A stretch of DNA of 64,000 bases from Marisa cornuarietis (lineage: Eukaryota; Mollusca; Gastropoda; Architaenioglossa; Ampullariidae). Both the position numbers and the translations under genes were made by a program. Numbering within the stretch: the first letter of the stretch is position 1; each line of letters begins with the position of its first letter. Below the pieces are notes generated by a model. That model was not told the DNA's origin, did not search any database, and worked only from the letters and a program-made list of their open reading frames with translations. Location of the stretch: contig SMMW01000046.1 of NCBI GenBank assembly GCA_004794655.1, positions 7,117,501-7,181,500 on the forward strand. Direction: 5' to 3'. This document shows positions 35,566 to 47,661 of this stretch, in pieces.

Positions 35566-36951
35566 ATGATAACCAGTGGCGTGCTGTCTGTGGACACGGG
35601 GCACTAGGCTAGTCCTCCAAGAGTCACAAGTAATCATTTTTTTATTTGACGATATTTTAACATAAATCGTTTTAGAATTATTGAAAAGTGCATCTTGCCC
35701 CTCTTCAAACCGTAGCACCACCAAGCGCCTGCAGCACTCGGGGAACTAACCTTCGCAGGCGCTACCGCGTTTCGTCTGCTGTTGAATAGAGTAGATCACA
35801 TGGTCTGGGGACTAGCCGGCTCAATACTGTTCCCCTATTGACTTCAGCGCCTGTGTTAGCGCCAGCTTGTCCCGTGCATCAAGTTACATGCAAAGTTTCT
35901 ACTAAAGATCGACAGGAATCCGTGGTTGCACAGTCACAATCTCTCAACCTAAGTTTTGTTAGTGCATTGTGTCCAGTGAGCGTACTTAACTCGGGATTCT
36001 GAAAAACAAAAATCTTTTTGTAAATGGAGGGGGACTATGTTGACAAAATCTGTTCCCTCCTATACATCATCAGGAGCATGCGATGGCTCAGTGCAACGTT
36101 GCTTTCAATCAGTCTTTGCCAGCTATGAAACTTGCTATGGCGCTAAGCTCCATGACGTTTAAACATTATGAAGAGCTGCATACAGTTAATGGTGACAGGC
36201 AAAATAACTCAATACATAAAACTTATGACAGGTAAAGGTGAAATAAATGATGGTTTAAAACAACCAAGACGATGTAGCATGTTAAATAGGTTAGTTTACA
36301 CTCAACGACAGCAATGTCTCTGTGGTGTTTTGGTTATGCACAGCGCCTTTTCTCTGAAAGGTATTGCGTTCGAATCCCGAGTGTATTTAGTTTTGGGATT
36401 TCTTTTGTTCTCAAATATCATGAATTCTCTGTCAAGCCTTTCATGAAGACCCACTGATTACTAAGCGAAACCATAAAATCTCTCTGTGTAAAGTTATATC
36501 GATAGACACTTACCTAATTTCTACTATCATACATTGATATTGAAATCTATATATTTTAGACTCACAGGTGATAGAAATTGCTTTAAATTAGTAATAACAG
36601 TTATTGCGTTTGAAAGAGGATATTTTTATTTTTTACATAGCGTGTAATCTAAAATACTTAACAGGTTACATCGTCTCGCTTGTTTTTGACTATTTCCCCT
36701 TTCTAACGTCATTTAACGCTTATATATGGTATCTACAAAATTATCTGGTATTTTCACATAAATCATGATCTTATAATCAACATTATTATTAAACCTGATT
36801 TGTTCGTCGATTACTTATATTACTATTTACGTAGTACGAGATACATGTTGAGGCGGCAAGAGAAATGCAGGAAAACGTGTAGCTTAACGCCCCCCCCCAT
36901 CCCCTAGCTGGTCCCCAGTGGGAAATCTCACCGCACGCCACTGATGATAAT
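35566..36951. mobile_element. Non-autonomous hAT-type DNA transposon, 1.37 kb
   Basis: Terminal inverted repeats CAGTGGCGTGC at 35574 and GCACGCCACTG ending at 36943 bound a 1370-bp element. Flanking octamers ATGATAAC (35566-35573) and ATGATAAT (36944-36951) agree at 7 of 8 bases, the duplication length expected for hAT transposases. The interior has no transposase-sized ORF, so it would need a transposase in trans. A tRNA-like segment with a perfect B box lies inside at 36317-36390, perhaps a nested SINE. Confidence 0.75.
36317..36390 (+). repeat. tRNA-like segment (SINE head or pseudo-tRNA) within the hAT element
   Basis: A perfect Pol III B box GTTCGAATCCC lies at 36368-36378, preceded by a degraded A-box region (GTGGTGTTTTGGTTATGCA). 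The acceptor stem does not pair well, so this is not an intact tRNA gene. Read as a SINE head or tRNA relic. Confidence 0.45.
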
Positions 36952-38122
36952 AATAAATGTTCTTGCTGTGTGGTAGTGTGCAAGCAATTGTGTTTATACT
37001 AGTACTGTGTATTTGTATGTGCTGCTTATGTTTGTTGGTGGGAGGGGAGGATATCATGTATGGTATGCATATTGAGCTTTGGTGGGAATTCTCAACATAA
37101 AAGTGTTATTATAACCACTATACTCACAGTCTAACCTACTGCTTTTTTTCCACAATAATCTGTTCAGCCTGGTGGTTGTACTGTAACAAACTTTTAACTT
37201 CATTAATTACTGGTTATGATCAGATCTCGTTATCACCCAGCTGTTTTTCCTTATCACCATATTCAATTCAATCAATCTTTATAGTCGCTTTTGTAACAAA
37301 CAGTGCAATAACATCAATGAAAATACAATTAACGATTACCTTGGTGGTAATACTTAATACAAACAAAAGAGCAGCACGAGGAACAAGCTGCACAGTCTGC
37401 GACGCGACGTTCATTCAGCAGACGAATGTATGTTTTTGCAAACGACAAAACGAGCAGCGGAGGACTGTTTTGGGGGCGGAGGGAAGAGAGAAGTGGAAAC
37501 ATGAAAGAAGTGAAATAAACCCTTTACTGTTAGGCAAGCACCACAACTCTCCGCAGTTTCGCGTGCCTGAAACAAAACACATTTCCTTAGGTTTTAACAC
37601 AGACATGTACAAATCCGTGGTTTTAAGCTCAGTAATCTGTTGTTTATTGTGTGAACAAAGTTCATCGCAAAGCTACGCGTTCACCTCGAATCACTCCAGC
37701 GCACAAAACTTCTGCGTTTGAGCGAACGAAGCAGATGACCACCTTAAACAGATTAGAACCACTCATTAAAAAAATAAGGAGTGTTCGCTGTTCTCATTTG
37801 ATGAGACTGACCTGACACCAAAAAAATCGCTTTTCAAACGCTTTCCAAACACTAAGGAATCCATTTGTGTTTGGCGCAACGAGCAAATCTCACGAGATAA
37901 CGCGTAAGTTTACGTGATTTTGAGCCCGAGAAACATGGTGGAAGTGCATGTTGTCAAGAGAAGCCACTTTACGTCAACGAACCGCGAGCCTTGAAAAGCG
38001 TTGTAGATCTTCTTCGCAAAGAATACTGAAATGTTACACCCTTGAGTTCAGAATTTCTGAGTGGGATTGCGGACGCAAGCTGTGGGAGGAAATAAGCTTC
38101 GTCCAGTCCCAAATAAGCGAAA
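36952..38122. other. Spacer and upstream region of the PPP4R4-like gene
   Basis: No supported gene. ORFs at 37176-37721 and 37969-38289 lack domain features. The last few hundred bases before 38123 must include the promoter and 5' UTR of the PPP4R4-like gene; a mixed-GC stretch around 37880-38120 is the likely start region. No TATA box is obvious. Confidence 0.4.
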
Positions 38123-38377
38123 ATGGATATCGCGAATGCTTCATTTTCGGGTCTCGCAGACGATTTGCAAGAGCTGAATTTAGATCGACCGATCACTAAA
38201 CCAGTCAAGGTATGTATAAGTCTTGTATCTACGTATTTTCGTAAACTTCGTTTCACTACAGAACGAAGGAAATATTGCATTTCCGTCATTTTCTTTTCGG
38301 CAGAGTAAAGAAGAACTCGAAAAACTCACGGTTGATGAACAATTGAGTGACATTGAGAGAGCAGTGTATCTACTCAG
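38123..38377 (+). CDS. PPP4R4: PPP4R4-like protein phosphatase 4 regulatory subunit, first two coding exons only
   Basis: PPP4R4 is a HEAT-repeat regulatory subunit of protein phosphatase 4. Exon 1 (38123-38209) starts at ATG in context GAAAATGG and encodes MDIANASFSGLADDLQELNL then DRPITKPVK, with donor AAG|GTATGT. Exon 2 (38304-38377), after acceptor TTTCGGCAG, encodes SKEELEKLTVDEQLSDIERA then VYLL, with donor CAG|GTAAGC in phase 2. Exon phases join. The pattern (EDLQEL....RP....K..EE.E.LTVDE.LSDIERAVYLL) matches the human PPP4R4 N-terminus closely. The following HEAT-repeat exons were not found in the remaining 25 kb, so either intron 2 is very long, exons are too diverged to spot by eye, or the gene is broken here. 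Confidence 0.85.
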
Positions 38378-41249
38378 GTAAGCGATTTGTGTTACAGCAC
38401 GCAACGAGTTCCAGTGTGCATAGCTAAGTGTTTTTCGCATGAATGAGTTTTGTGCCAGTCCGGTATTATTCACCGATTTTTTAAAAGTTATTTTCTTGCT
38501 TGGGTTTTGACGTGTTATGTTAGGTCAAAACAAATAGGTACTCATGGAACAATTAAGAATAATAATTAAGAAATTACCGTCAGGTGAGTCTCCAGTGAAT
38601 GCTAAACTATCTTTTCGTCTCAAAGAGCCGTATAATTTATGTTTCACACAGAATACGAAAGAAGTATTAACAACATAATTTTGTATGTGTACATTATGTT
38701 CATATTTTTGTGACTAACGAGTATAATTTTTGTTTGCCTACTTGCATGATGGCAAAGATTGGACATTAACATTTTATATTGTTGTAAGTAATTTATCTAA
38801 TATAACAGCTTTTGAAGATGTAATATAACTATCGGGTATTTTGAAATTTTATGAAAATATCATTGTTTATTATGAATATATACAGGACCATGCAGTGGAA
38901 TAGGTGGCTTTGATTACTTTGAAAAATAAATTTCTTTATCATAATTTGAGAAAGATACAAATTAATGATGTAGATAGCTTGAAAAAGGAACTTTTTAAAA
39001 TTTGTTTTAGATGCAGAATAAAAGTGTTATTTCATAAACAGCAAAAGACCATCTAAAAGTGGCATAGAAGTGTGTTTTATATTGCACATAATATCGACAC
39101 AATGACTGTGAAGTTCTTAGCTCTTAAAACCAAGTTTGAGTTTAGAAAAAATAAGAATTTAACAAAAATGTTTTAGACAGGAGGTGGTAGGGTGAAATAT
39201 TAACAAATAACCTTTTTTTAAATCAGATATTTAATGAACCTTTTTTCTGTTATGTTTCTTGCATTTGACCTGAATCACAGCTGTGGATTTATGTGCATGC
39301 ATAATCAGGTGTACTTTTATGCTCACTTGTTAGTTTTTCATCTGTGCACTTAGTTTTTGTTTGCCATGGTGTCATCTGTTTGCTGACGCTTATGTTTCTT
39401 GTATGGTTGACTGTCAGTTTGTTTTATGGTCTTTTGAATCCTGTGGGAAATTGCTTTATACATTCAATAATTATTAGTAGTACCTGTGAATTAGTAAGAT
39501 CATGCCTTATTTAAACGAAAAATAAAGCGTCATTAGACTTGTATGTATGGTGCATACTCATAAGGCGTCAGTAACAACAATGATATGTGTAACTCAAGTA
39601 GAACTACAAGTGTTGTGTCATTTTCCCCCTGTATCAGGCCTGCTATTTCCTATGCTGAAAGTCGTGCAGAGAGTACTTGTTATTTGGCAGAGGGAGTTTG
39701 TGAATTGGATTGATTTGCTGGTGCCTATCTTTTGTCTGATAACTAATCTGTGTGAGGATAATGTGGGATAACCTGTCAGAACAGGGTACTTAGTATTTAG
39801 AGAATTATTTCATGTGAGCATCCTCGTGAGGTTGATAAACCATTCCCTTATCAACCTCCTTATTTTTATGTTTGCACACATGTATAAATTTTATTATGCA
39901 GGGTAAGAGAGAGGAAAAGTAGGAGATAGGAGTGAAGTATTTGTGTGGGGCAAAATGTGACATTTTTGTACAATATTCTTTTCACATAACTATCACTTTA
40001 ATATATAGATTTTATGAGTTTTACGATATGAAATGTATGTTCAGTAATATTAATAATGTCTTAGCTACTCATAAATGCATATTATTTATGCACTAGTAAA
40101 GCTGGCCAAAGCAAGTCAAACAAAAAGAGTTAAAGCTATAAGAACTGAGCATGAAAAGTGAGATTACATGAAAATAAGCATATGTCTATATTAGCAGCTA
40201 ACACATTTTCATAAATTTGTTTTGACATGGAGATTTATTTATTTGCAAGTAATGCACATTAGTACATTCAATGTTGATGTGTTCTTAAATCCCAGATGGA
40301 CAATTACATGTGTATTGTATCATTGCTAAACCTTTGTGTGCTTCTTAATTCAATCCAAAGTAATTATGTTAATGCAAGTACGGGGAACTCCTTTACTTGC
40401 ATTTGGTTTTGGTGCAATAGATTCTCAAGCAGGGCACATTACAGCTTTTAACTTTTACATTAAAATAGGAGGAGCTTGGATACTTCAGCTACTTAAGTGT
40501 TGTTTTGTCTGCAGTCTCAGGCTAATTTTCATGCTTTCAATACAAAGTCATTTGTACAAGCTAATAGAAGTTTTTCTTTCCTACAGAGCAAATCTTTCTG
40601 TTTAAAAGTAGGAGGTAAAAAAATAATGCAGAACTAGGGAGGGCAAGAAAAAGATCAGAATGCTGCATATATGCTGAACAGCTATGAGGCAAGCTAAAAA
40701 AGAAATGTTCACTCTTGATTGATGGAAAGATCTATACTGAGGCCTGCATACTGAAAATGCAGTTTTGGTCCAGTGTTAGCAATAATGTGGTAAATAGTGT
40801 CATCTGTAGATATCTAGTGTTGTATTTTAACAATAATGCAGTATTTAGTGTCATCTGTAGATATGGCAGCCATTTTGCCCTCAGTGCTTCATAGTATGTA
40901 CTGATCTGGTTGTGTCCAATCATGCCACTTGTCTACTGTCAGTATTTACATATTTCCTGTGTTCATGTAGACATGAGTACCCACATACCTTGCCACTGAT
41001 CCACCTCAGTTTTAGTTTCTTTCTCTCTCACTCACACACAGATCCCTATCATTACAGGGAACTGGTGGTAACTTCACATGACAATCAAGGACATCCCCAT
41101 CCAGATTATTCAAGTACATACATTTGCCAGCTCTCATAAAGTCTCAGCCAACACATTTTGGTTAACACTATGCTCCTCTTAACCCAGCCCACTGAACTAC
41201 CCTCAACCATAACTTCTAATCTCCACCCATCTAGCTCCCGGAGTCACCT

Positions 41250-41319
41250 AATCTCTTTCTCTCTCTCTCACATACACACATCTCTCTCTCTCATACACAC
41301 ACACACACACACACACACG
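41250..41319 (+). repeat. Mixed (CT)n/(CA)n low-complexity tract
   Basis: Alternating CT-rich and CA-rich runs over about 70 bp. Confidence 0.85.
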
Positions 41320-42350
41320 CATTCTGTCGCACGCATGAAGAGGCATGTTGCAGATTTTTGTTTTGAAAAGTGGGTGGGTGGGACTCGTGTTTCTGAACAA
41401 TCCCATCACTCCGCATGTCTTCTTGCAATGCAGTTTTCATGATTGCTTCCCTTGCCTCTGCTGGCGAGTTGGGCGAGCACCGGCTCTGTGCGAAAAGACA
41501 CCCGGTCTCTTTCTCCAGAGGCTGTTCAACTTTCCTTTGCTGTAGTGTCTCCTATCAGACGTTTTATCCAGAGATGATAACGGCTACTACGTGCACTACA
41601 CCTCCCCCGCCCCATTTTCCCCGCAACATTGGAAGCGATCCGTTTAGAAGCGATACTTCGTTGATGCATTAAAGCCATTTGCAAATTCTTCCAACGGGGT
41701 AGAATTACACTCCCGGGCGAGAGATTGGTGCATTTACAAGATTAAATATAAATCCACAACGGGAAGTAACTAAAACCGACCGGCACAAATATTTGGACTG
41801 GGTCAGGTCAGAAGGATCCAATCATTAGCGAATGAACCGGGTGTCATAGCTCCAGGGTCGTGTTGTTAATCATGGGAAGCTGCAGTTACAATCCCTGAGC
41901 CACAGCTGTTGCCAGTGGCAACTGGGGACATGCAGAGGGAGTCGCGGCACGGAAGACAGGCGCTGTAAGACCCTATTGTGCACGCAAAGAATGAACGACA
42001 AAACTTTATAGGAGGTAGTCGCGCGTCCCTTGCTTTCTTCTTATTGTGGTTGTAATAATAATAGTACCACTGTGAAGAAACACCACCCTTACATTATTCA
42101 GAAAAAAATATCAATGGAGTGTGAAGAAGTCTTCTCCCGTGTCAAGAGCAGCGCGCCTTGGGAATGAGAAAAATAGGAGCGGTAGCGTGAGAGATGGCGC
42201 CAGAGTGTCACTTTTAATAATAATAAAAAAGGGGTGACCAACTGATTTTTCCGTGTACCTGGCTGTCATTGGTAAAAGACTTGGCACAAAAAAAATCCAG
42301 TAAAAAAAAAAAGTGGAAGGGAAGTGTTGGGAAGAAAAGATGAACCACGA

Positions 42351-42397
42351 CATAGACTATAGTCTATGGTAAGACCCCTCTTTCTCTATAGTCTATG
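42351..42397. repeat. Perfect 18-bp palindrome plus partial copy
   Basis: CATAGACTATAGTCTATG (42351-42368) equals its own reverse complement. A second half copy CTATAGTCTATG follows at 42386-42397. It could be a transposon terminus or a hairpin; no flanking duplication is evident. Confidence 0.7.
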
Positions 42398-44639
42398 ACC
42401 ACGAGCAGAAGTTTAGTTTTGGATGAGTTGTAGAACTCCCAAATCATTAGTCAGCGGACCTGTCGGATGACTTGAGTCCTCGCCAAACCATAGGGCAGTT
42501 TGGTTAATAGCGGGTCTGAGATGTTTGGCAAACAGCAGCCAACCAGAGAGGATAGAGAAGACCAGTAGAGCAGGTACATGTTTGGTGGCGAACACTGGCA
42601 TTCGCACCTGACCAGCAGCTAGACCGTGACACCTAGCCGAAGACGAAGGAACGGAAGCAGGCGCTTGTCGAAGCACTTCGATCCCTGCATTTCCCAGCAT
42701 GCATATGCCCCCCACCCCCGTTGAATCGGTTTGATCCTTACGTTCACCAGACAAACGTATTTCTCCGGAAGGAGGGGGTGAGGTGAACACTTTCACAGTA
42801 AATTTACACATTTTATCAGAAGGAATATTTTTTAGTTATTATCATTTTTCGTTAGCCCTTCTGTTTAGACGCCTGTTCTCGGCAGGAGGCGTCACTGAGG
42901 TCACACAACTGAAAAGGTTTCTAAACGGGCGACGAGCGAGTTTGTGACCTATTTTACCTGAACTGTCGACCGACTTTTCACGCACCAAGTACCCCACAAA
43001 GTACATGGGACTCGGTGAGTGGCTCTGCCACCTTACAGAGTTGACAGACTCTGCTTGTGATTCTGAATTGTTTGCCGAAGGTTCCTCCTTTGTTTTGCTG
43101 TCTGAATTGTTCGCTAGCGGTTACTCTGTTGTTCCTTCTTCGTTTCGTTTCTTACTTGTTATCAGCACAATTAAAATCATTAAACATCCGAGATGAATGA
43201 CACAGTAACCGAAGCGGTGGTCCAACGGTTTTGTCTTAACATGGTGGGGAGGGGATGCTTGTTTAGGCTGCAGCGACGATTTGTTGTGTTTGAAATGTCA
43301 GTGAAAGTACAATGAATGTGTAGCAAAAGGGTATTCAAAAAGATAAGACATTAGAGTGCCCACCTCTTTCACATTTTCCAGCATCCCACTACATCGTAAC
43401 GCACAAGGCATTACTTTAATCAGAACAGGATATGTTTGAGGAACGCGCAGGAGGTTGGCTGTGTTGTGCTGCAAGCCACACAAAGGTCACGTCTGCGATA
43501 AAGAACTCCTGTTTCTGGAAACCGCTCATTTGCAGGAGGACATTGGGAAGTCGGGTAGGTATATTTAAAGCGGAGGGGTAGGTCGGAGGAATCAAGATAG
43601 TATCTTTCTCTAACTGAAACAGAACTCCAATTTTTTTTTTTTTTTTTGCTTCCTGTTTTGAAGTACAGGAAATGAGTGCCAGATGTGTTTTGATTTCCCA
43701 GAGCACGAGAAACCCTCGGTTCTGTGATCTGTTAGACTCCAGCCTCGTTCTGTCGCATTGAATTGTGAGGAAGATTTGATGACGTTGTTTAAGTGTTTGC
43801 GAAGGAAGGCTGAAAATAAGAACCCTCCGCCGCCTGTCTGAACCAATCACTTCTTAAATTCTGTGAGCATGCTTGAAGTACGTGTTCATACATGGCCTTA
43901 CGGTGTCTGCAGAAAAGATTTAACAAAAAGTTGAGCGCGGTGTAGTCGAGGATGGGTGGGGTTTTTTTTTTGACGGAGAAGAGAAAACAAAATTGCGATC
44001 AAGAAGACTGATTTCCAAGGACGATTGTGGAGTATCATTTTAATGTGTGAAATAGTCCTATTCACAGAAAAAATAATACCGTAACATATAAATTAAAGCC
44101 CACCGCGATGACCTGAAAAAGAATTATAATAACGAACATTAGCAAATTGTGGACGAAAAAAAAAATCGGAAATAATGAAAGTAGTAGAAGATGAAACTGT
44201 GACGAGAAACTGTGCACGCGCCACATACACGCATTCACAAACACTCGTGCATACAGACACTCAGAAGTACAGAAAGGGACAGATGTAGTGGTGGGGGGGG
44301 GGGAGAAGCAAAGAAGCCCTTTTTATGCGGTCGTCGATTCTTCCTGACTCCAGTATGCCATTATAGTCATCAACTTCTAACTTAGATCTAAGAATGCTAA
44401 TGTAAATGGCTTGGTGCCATTCAGTTCAAGCCCTCCAGCCCCCAAACTCAGCATGCATATTAATTTGAAGTGTGAAGTGGGAGGAATCTTATTTATAAGG
44501 TTAGGTTAAAGCTCAGACTATTGACAGACCAATTGCGGATCTGTGCAGTGGTAAGTGACCTAGTTGTACAGTTATACATATAGTCCCTCTCGTGTCACGT
44601 GATTCACTGACGTCCACAAAACACACACACCACTCTAAC

Positions 44640-47600
44640 CGCCACAAAGCACTCACGTGCACACACTGATGCGTGCGTGTGCGAACACGCCAAGACGCGC
44701 GTTAGCAGCAGACCGGGGTAGGGTGCGGAGGGATGGTGGCTGTCGAGGCGACAGTCGGGGCGCAGCAACCCCCAGGCGGCAGTGCGGCTACAGACAGTGC
44801 AAGCAGACGGCGGCTGCAAGAGATTTCAAAGGCGGCGTGCACCAAGACTTCGAGCTTCCTCACACCCGCTTTTGTGCTCCGCATCGGCAGTTCTGGTGGC
44901 ATCCCTCGCGGGACGGCAAGCGTATCTTGAGTGCGCGGGTGGGGATGGGGTGGGGGAAGTAGGGTTGGGTGGATCGGTAGATGAGGAAGGAGAGAGTTCT
45001 ATCCACCCAAACTCCACCCCATCCTTTTTAAGGAGAGCCCTAGAGTGAGGCCATAACTGGGTTTGAAAGTGCGGTCATTGCTTCACACACACACACGCAG
45101 ACTTTAGAAGACGGTGCAATGCGCATCACACCATCAGGAAGAAAAGTCCCAAGACCAAGCAACTCTCCCCTTTTCACTTCTCCTCCTTAAAGAAAAATGA
45201 ATTATCTACCAAAAGCAGCTTGCGGGCGAGAACGTGCAGCGTGTGCGCGCGCGTGGAGCGCTGTGGCCTGCACCGCAAACCGCCCATGCAGTTGTTATGA
45301 CTACTGTACTCCGGGGGCGGGATCGTTTCCACTTGGCGTTGGTTGCGAAAACCGAAAAGAAAAGAAATTGACGCAAGTAGGGTCGGGCGCTGTGACACTG
45401 AGATGGGTTGCAGATGACTGCTACGCGTGTGCAGACCACGGAGGAAAAACCCAAACACCAACAGAAGCAGCTGTTACCACAACAAGCACTAGCGAGGAGT
45501 GGAGAAAGCAAAGCTGGAGATGCTACACGTCACAGGTGTAGAGGTAGACACCAGTTTCCGGTTGTCTCTGTGGCTGGAGTGTGCGGACACGATCTTGGCG
45601 CATCTGTGGACGCAGCCAGCAGCAAGGTGTGCGGTATCTTGCCCACTCTTTTAAATGTGATCCTTAAAGGACACTGGAGGCAGGGGTGGTGGGTGTGGAG
45701 GAAATGGCGATTCACGGTTGCAACCCGCGTCAGAAGGCAGCTCGGGTGCAATAATATAGCCACACACTTTCTTGGTTGCCAGGGTGGGCGTATCTCGCAC
45801 GGCTCATCGGCGGCTGCCGCGTGACGGAAGCGGTCGGCTTTGTTTCCATGGTGTGTGCGTGTGTCGCGTGGAGTTCGCGCGCGGTGTTTCAGACAACGAG
45901 AGCTGACTGCGAGACACCGTTTTGGAGGGAAACAGCTGTGCTGTGAGCCTGGTTTGGGAGTGGAGGGGGGGTATATGGGTGTGTTTTTGGTTTTGAAACA
46001 TATTTCCTGCTGATTTCGCGCCGCCAGGCTTTCTTGATTCCTGGAAAGTACCAGGCCCACGAGGATCGCATTGGCGTCGTCGTCAGTAGTAGGGCAGCCT
46101 GTGGCGTGGTCGTCAGCTGAGAGCTATAGTGTGTTTCGTCACCGCGACATCTTCCTTTGCACCTTCCTGCGCTGCGCCTCCCTTGTCGCTGCCAGGTCGA
46201 TCTGCTCGCTGTCCACGGCACCGCCACCGCCAACCTCTCGTGGCTAGCTGTTAGTCCAGCCTTGCCGTCAGTACTTTAACAGCAAGGTGGACAGCGGCCC
46301 CTCCCCTCTGAGAGCAGTATAGCAGAGAGCACGGCGTGGCGCGTGCCAGACACAGGCTGCGAGAGAGAGAGAGAAGTGTGGGGGGTGGTGATGTGGGAGA
46401 GGAAGCAAGGACGCATTTTCATAATCGGCGGCGCGGAGCGTGGGACTGTGCGAGTCAGCCGGTGCCAACGGCCGCGCGCGACTGACAAGACGAGCGAGGC
46501 CGGCCGGGGCTGACTTCCCTCCCCAGTCCAAGTTGGCTGCTGAATGGAGCCGTGCGAGTGGCAATGGTGGTGGTGTTGTCGTCGAGGTCGTTGTTGTTTT
46601 CTTCCTCCCACCACCAGTCGTTGATGACGTGATCGCGGCTTCCTACATGTGAACACAGCAGCAGCATACTAGTGTGCTGAGCGAGCGCGCGCGCGCGTGT
46701 GTGTGTGTTTTGCGAGGAACAGGCGAGGGGAATACAAGAGATGGACAAGAGTTGCGCTGGTAGCTGATCAGCTGGCAGCAAGAAACGACGGACTGTTGTG
46801 TTTTGTGCCGCTCCCACGTGAACTTAAAGGAGGGAGCGGAAATTCTGAGCGGATAATTCGCGGCTTTGTGTGTGTGTGTGTGTGAGAGAGAGTGTGTGTG
46901 TTGATTACAGCAAGGTCCTGAAAGCGCAGGAGAGTGTATAACGTGGAGGACGTGCTCAATATTCCGGGCTTCTGCGGCAGTTTTGCACCGGCGTCGGGAT
47001 GCTGCGCGGCACGGGGCCGCTGTGATGTGTGGTTCGGTTGCTTCCTGACGTCCGGACGGCCGAGGTCATGGTGCTGCGAGGTCAGTCGCCTGCCGGAGAT
47101 GCTCAGCCACGTGGCCATGGATGAGCCGCGCGGCGCGGCGCCAGGCAGGGGGGACAGCAGCGGCAGTGGCGGCGGCGGCCCTGTCAGCTCCATGGACGAC
47201 TTGGAGCTCTTCCCGCGCCAGGCGGTCATCGTCAAGAACGGCAAGATCTTCGTCGAGGACGAGCCCTTCTTTTGCGCCGGCGAGGTACAGGACGACAAGA
47301 GCGAGGCCGCTGACAAGGCGGAGGAGCGACGCGGCGGCGGCAGTGGAGGCGGCAGCCGCCAATCAGTTGACAGCAACAGGAGCGAGTTCAGCGCCGCCTG
47401 CTTCGATGACCTGGAGAGCGAGAAGGAGAACCGCATCTGCCGGGACCTCATCATCCCGGAGACCCACGCAGAGGATCTACACGCGTGCGGCGATGTCGAC
47501 AGCGAGGACGATAGCGAGGACGAGGAAGACGAGGAGGATGAGGACGAAAGGTTTCTAAAGCTGGTAGACAGGGAGGAGTTTTACGAGGATGTCGATGGCT

Positions 47601-47660
47601 TGCGACTGCAGGGCTTACCGGACGGACCGCTGGATCCCACGGAGTATCTGGACTTCATGC
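44640..47660. promoter_or_regulatory. CpG-rich island and promoter region of the 47-kb gene
   Basis: GC content and CpG frequency are far above the surroundings for about 3 kb, with many CGCG and GCGGC words. It runs directly into the acidic first coding exon at 47099. GT/GA microsatellites interrupt it at 46690-46708 and 46866-46901. Long ORFs on both strands here (for example 45530-46060 and 46768-47454, both minus) are expected from high GC content and are not called as genes. Promoter role is inferred. Confidence 0.6.
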
Positions 47661-47661
47661 A
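47099..47661 (+). CDS. First coding exon of an unidentified acidic protein, partial
   Basis: The open frame runs from ATG 47099 (MLSHVAMDEPRG) or, in the better start context GCCATGG, from ATG 47117 (MDEPRG), to the donor ATGCA|GTAAGT at 47661/47662. Unspliced reading ends two bases later in TAA at 47663-47665, giving 188 or 182 aa; spliced reading continues in phase 2. Seen in the protein: a Gly/Ser-rich segment, MDDLELFPRQAVIVKNGKIF, a second Gly-rich run, FDDLESEKENRICRDLIIPE, a strongly acidic tract DSEDDSEDEEDEEDEDER, and FLKLVDREEFYEDVDG at the end. The N-terminal reading upstream to 46934 begins at GTG and is not used. I do not recognise the family. It lies at the edge of a CpG island, as a first exon should. 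Later exons were not found. Confidence 0.55.

Larger units (their letters stand above)
38378..44600. other. Probable PPP4R4 intron: AT-rich, no exons recognised
   Basis: No ORF in this 6.2-kb stretch shows PPP4R4-like or other domain sequence. It contains CT/CA-rich microsatellites (41250-41319), a perfect 18-bp palindrome (42351-42368), poly-T/poly-A runs (43628-43648) and otherwise ordinary non-coding DNA. GC content rises from about 41.4 kb onward. Confidence 0.5.

Noticed and set aside
37176..37721. 181-codon plus-strand ORF upstream of the PPP4R4-like gene
   Set aside because: Begins at a non-ATG codon in AT-rich DNA. There is no domain, no splice support and ordinary composition for chance sequence.
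39636..39771. Possible third PPP4R4 exon after an acceptor-like CTGTATCAG
   Set aside because: The translation does not resemble the expected HEAT-repeat segment and no donor follows in phase.
42413..42811. 132-codon minus-strand ORF
   Set aside because: No recognisable motif, start context or splice signals; it lies in a moderately GC-rich non-coding region.
45530..46060. 176-codon minus-strand ORF
   Set aside because: Open because of GC content. Composition is His/Pro/Arg-rich without motifs and no start or splice support.
46768..47454. 228-codon minus-strand ORF
   Set aside because: It is antisense to the acidic exon in CpG-rich DNA, where stops are rare. It contains Ser/Pro low complexity and Thr-His runs from a GT repeat, and shows no domains.
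47121..47558. 145-codon plus-strand ORF in another frame of the acidic exon
   Set aside because: An Arg/Ala/Ser/Thr-rich shadow frame of the GC-rich exon; the acidic frame has the good start context and donor.
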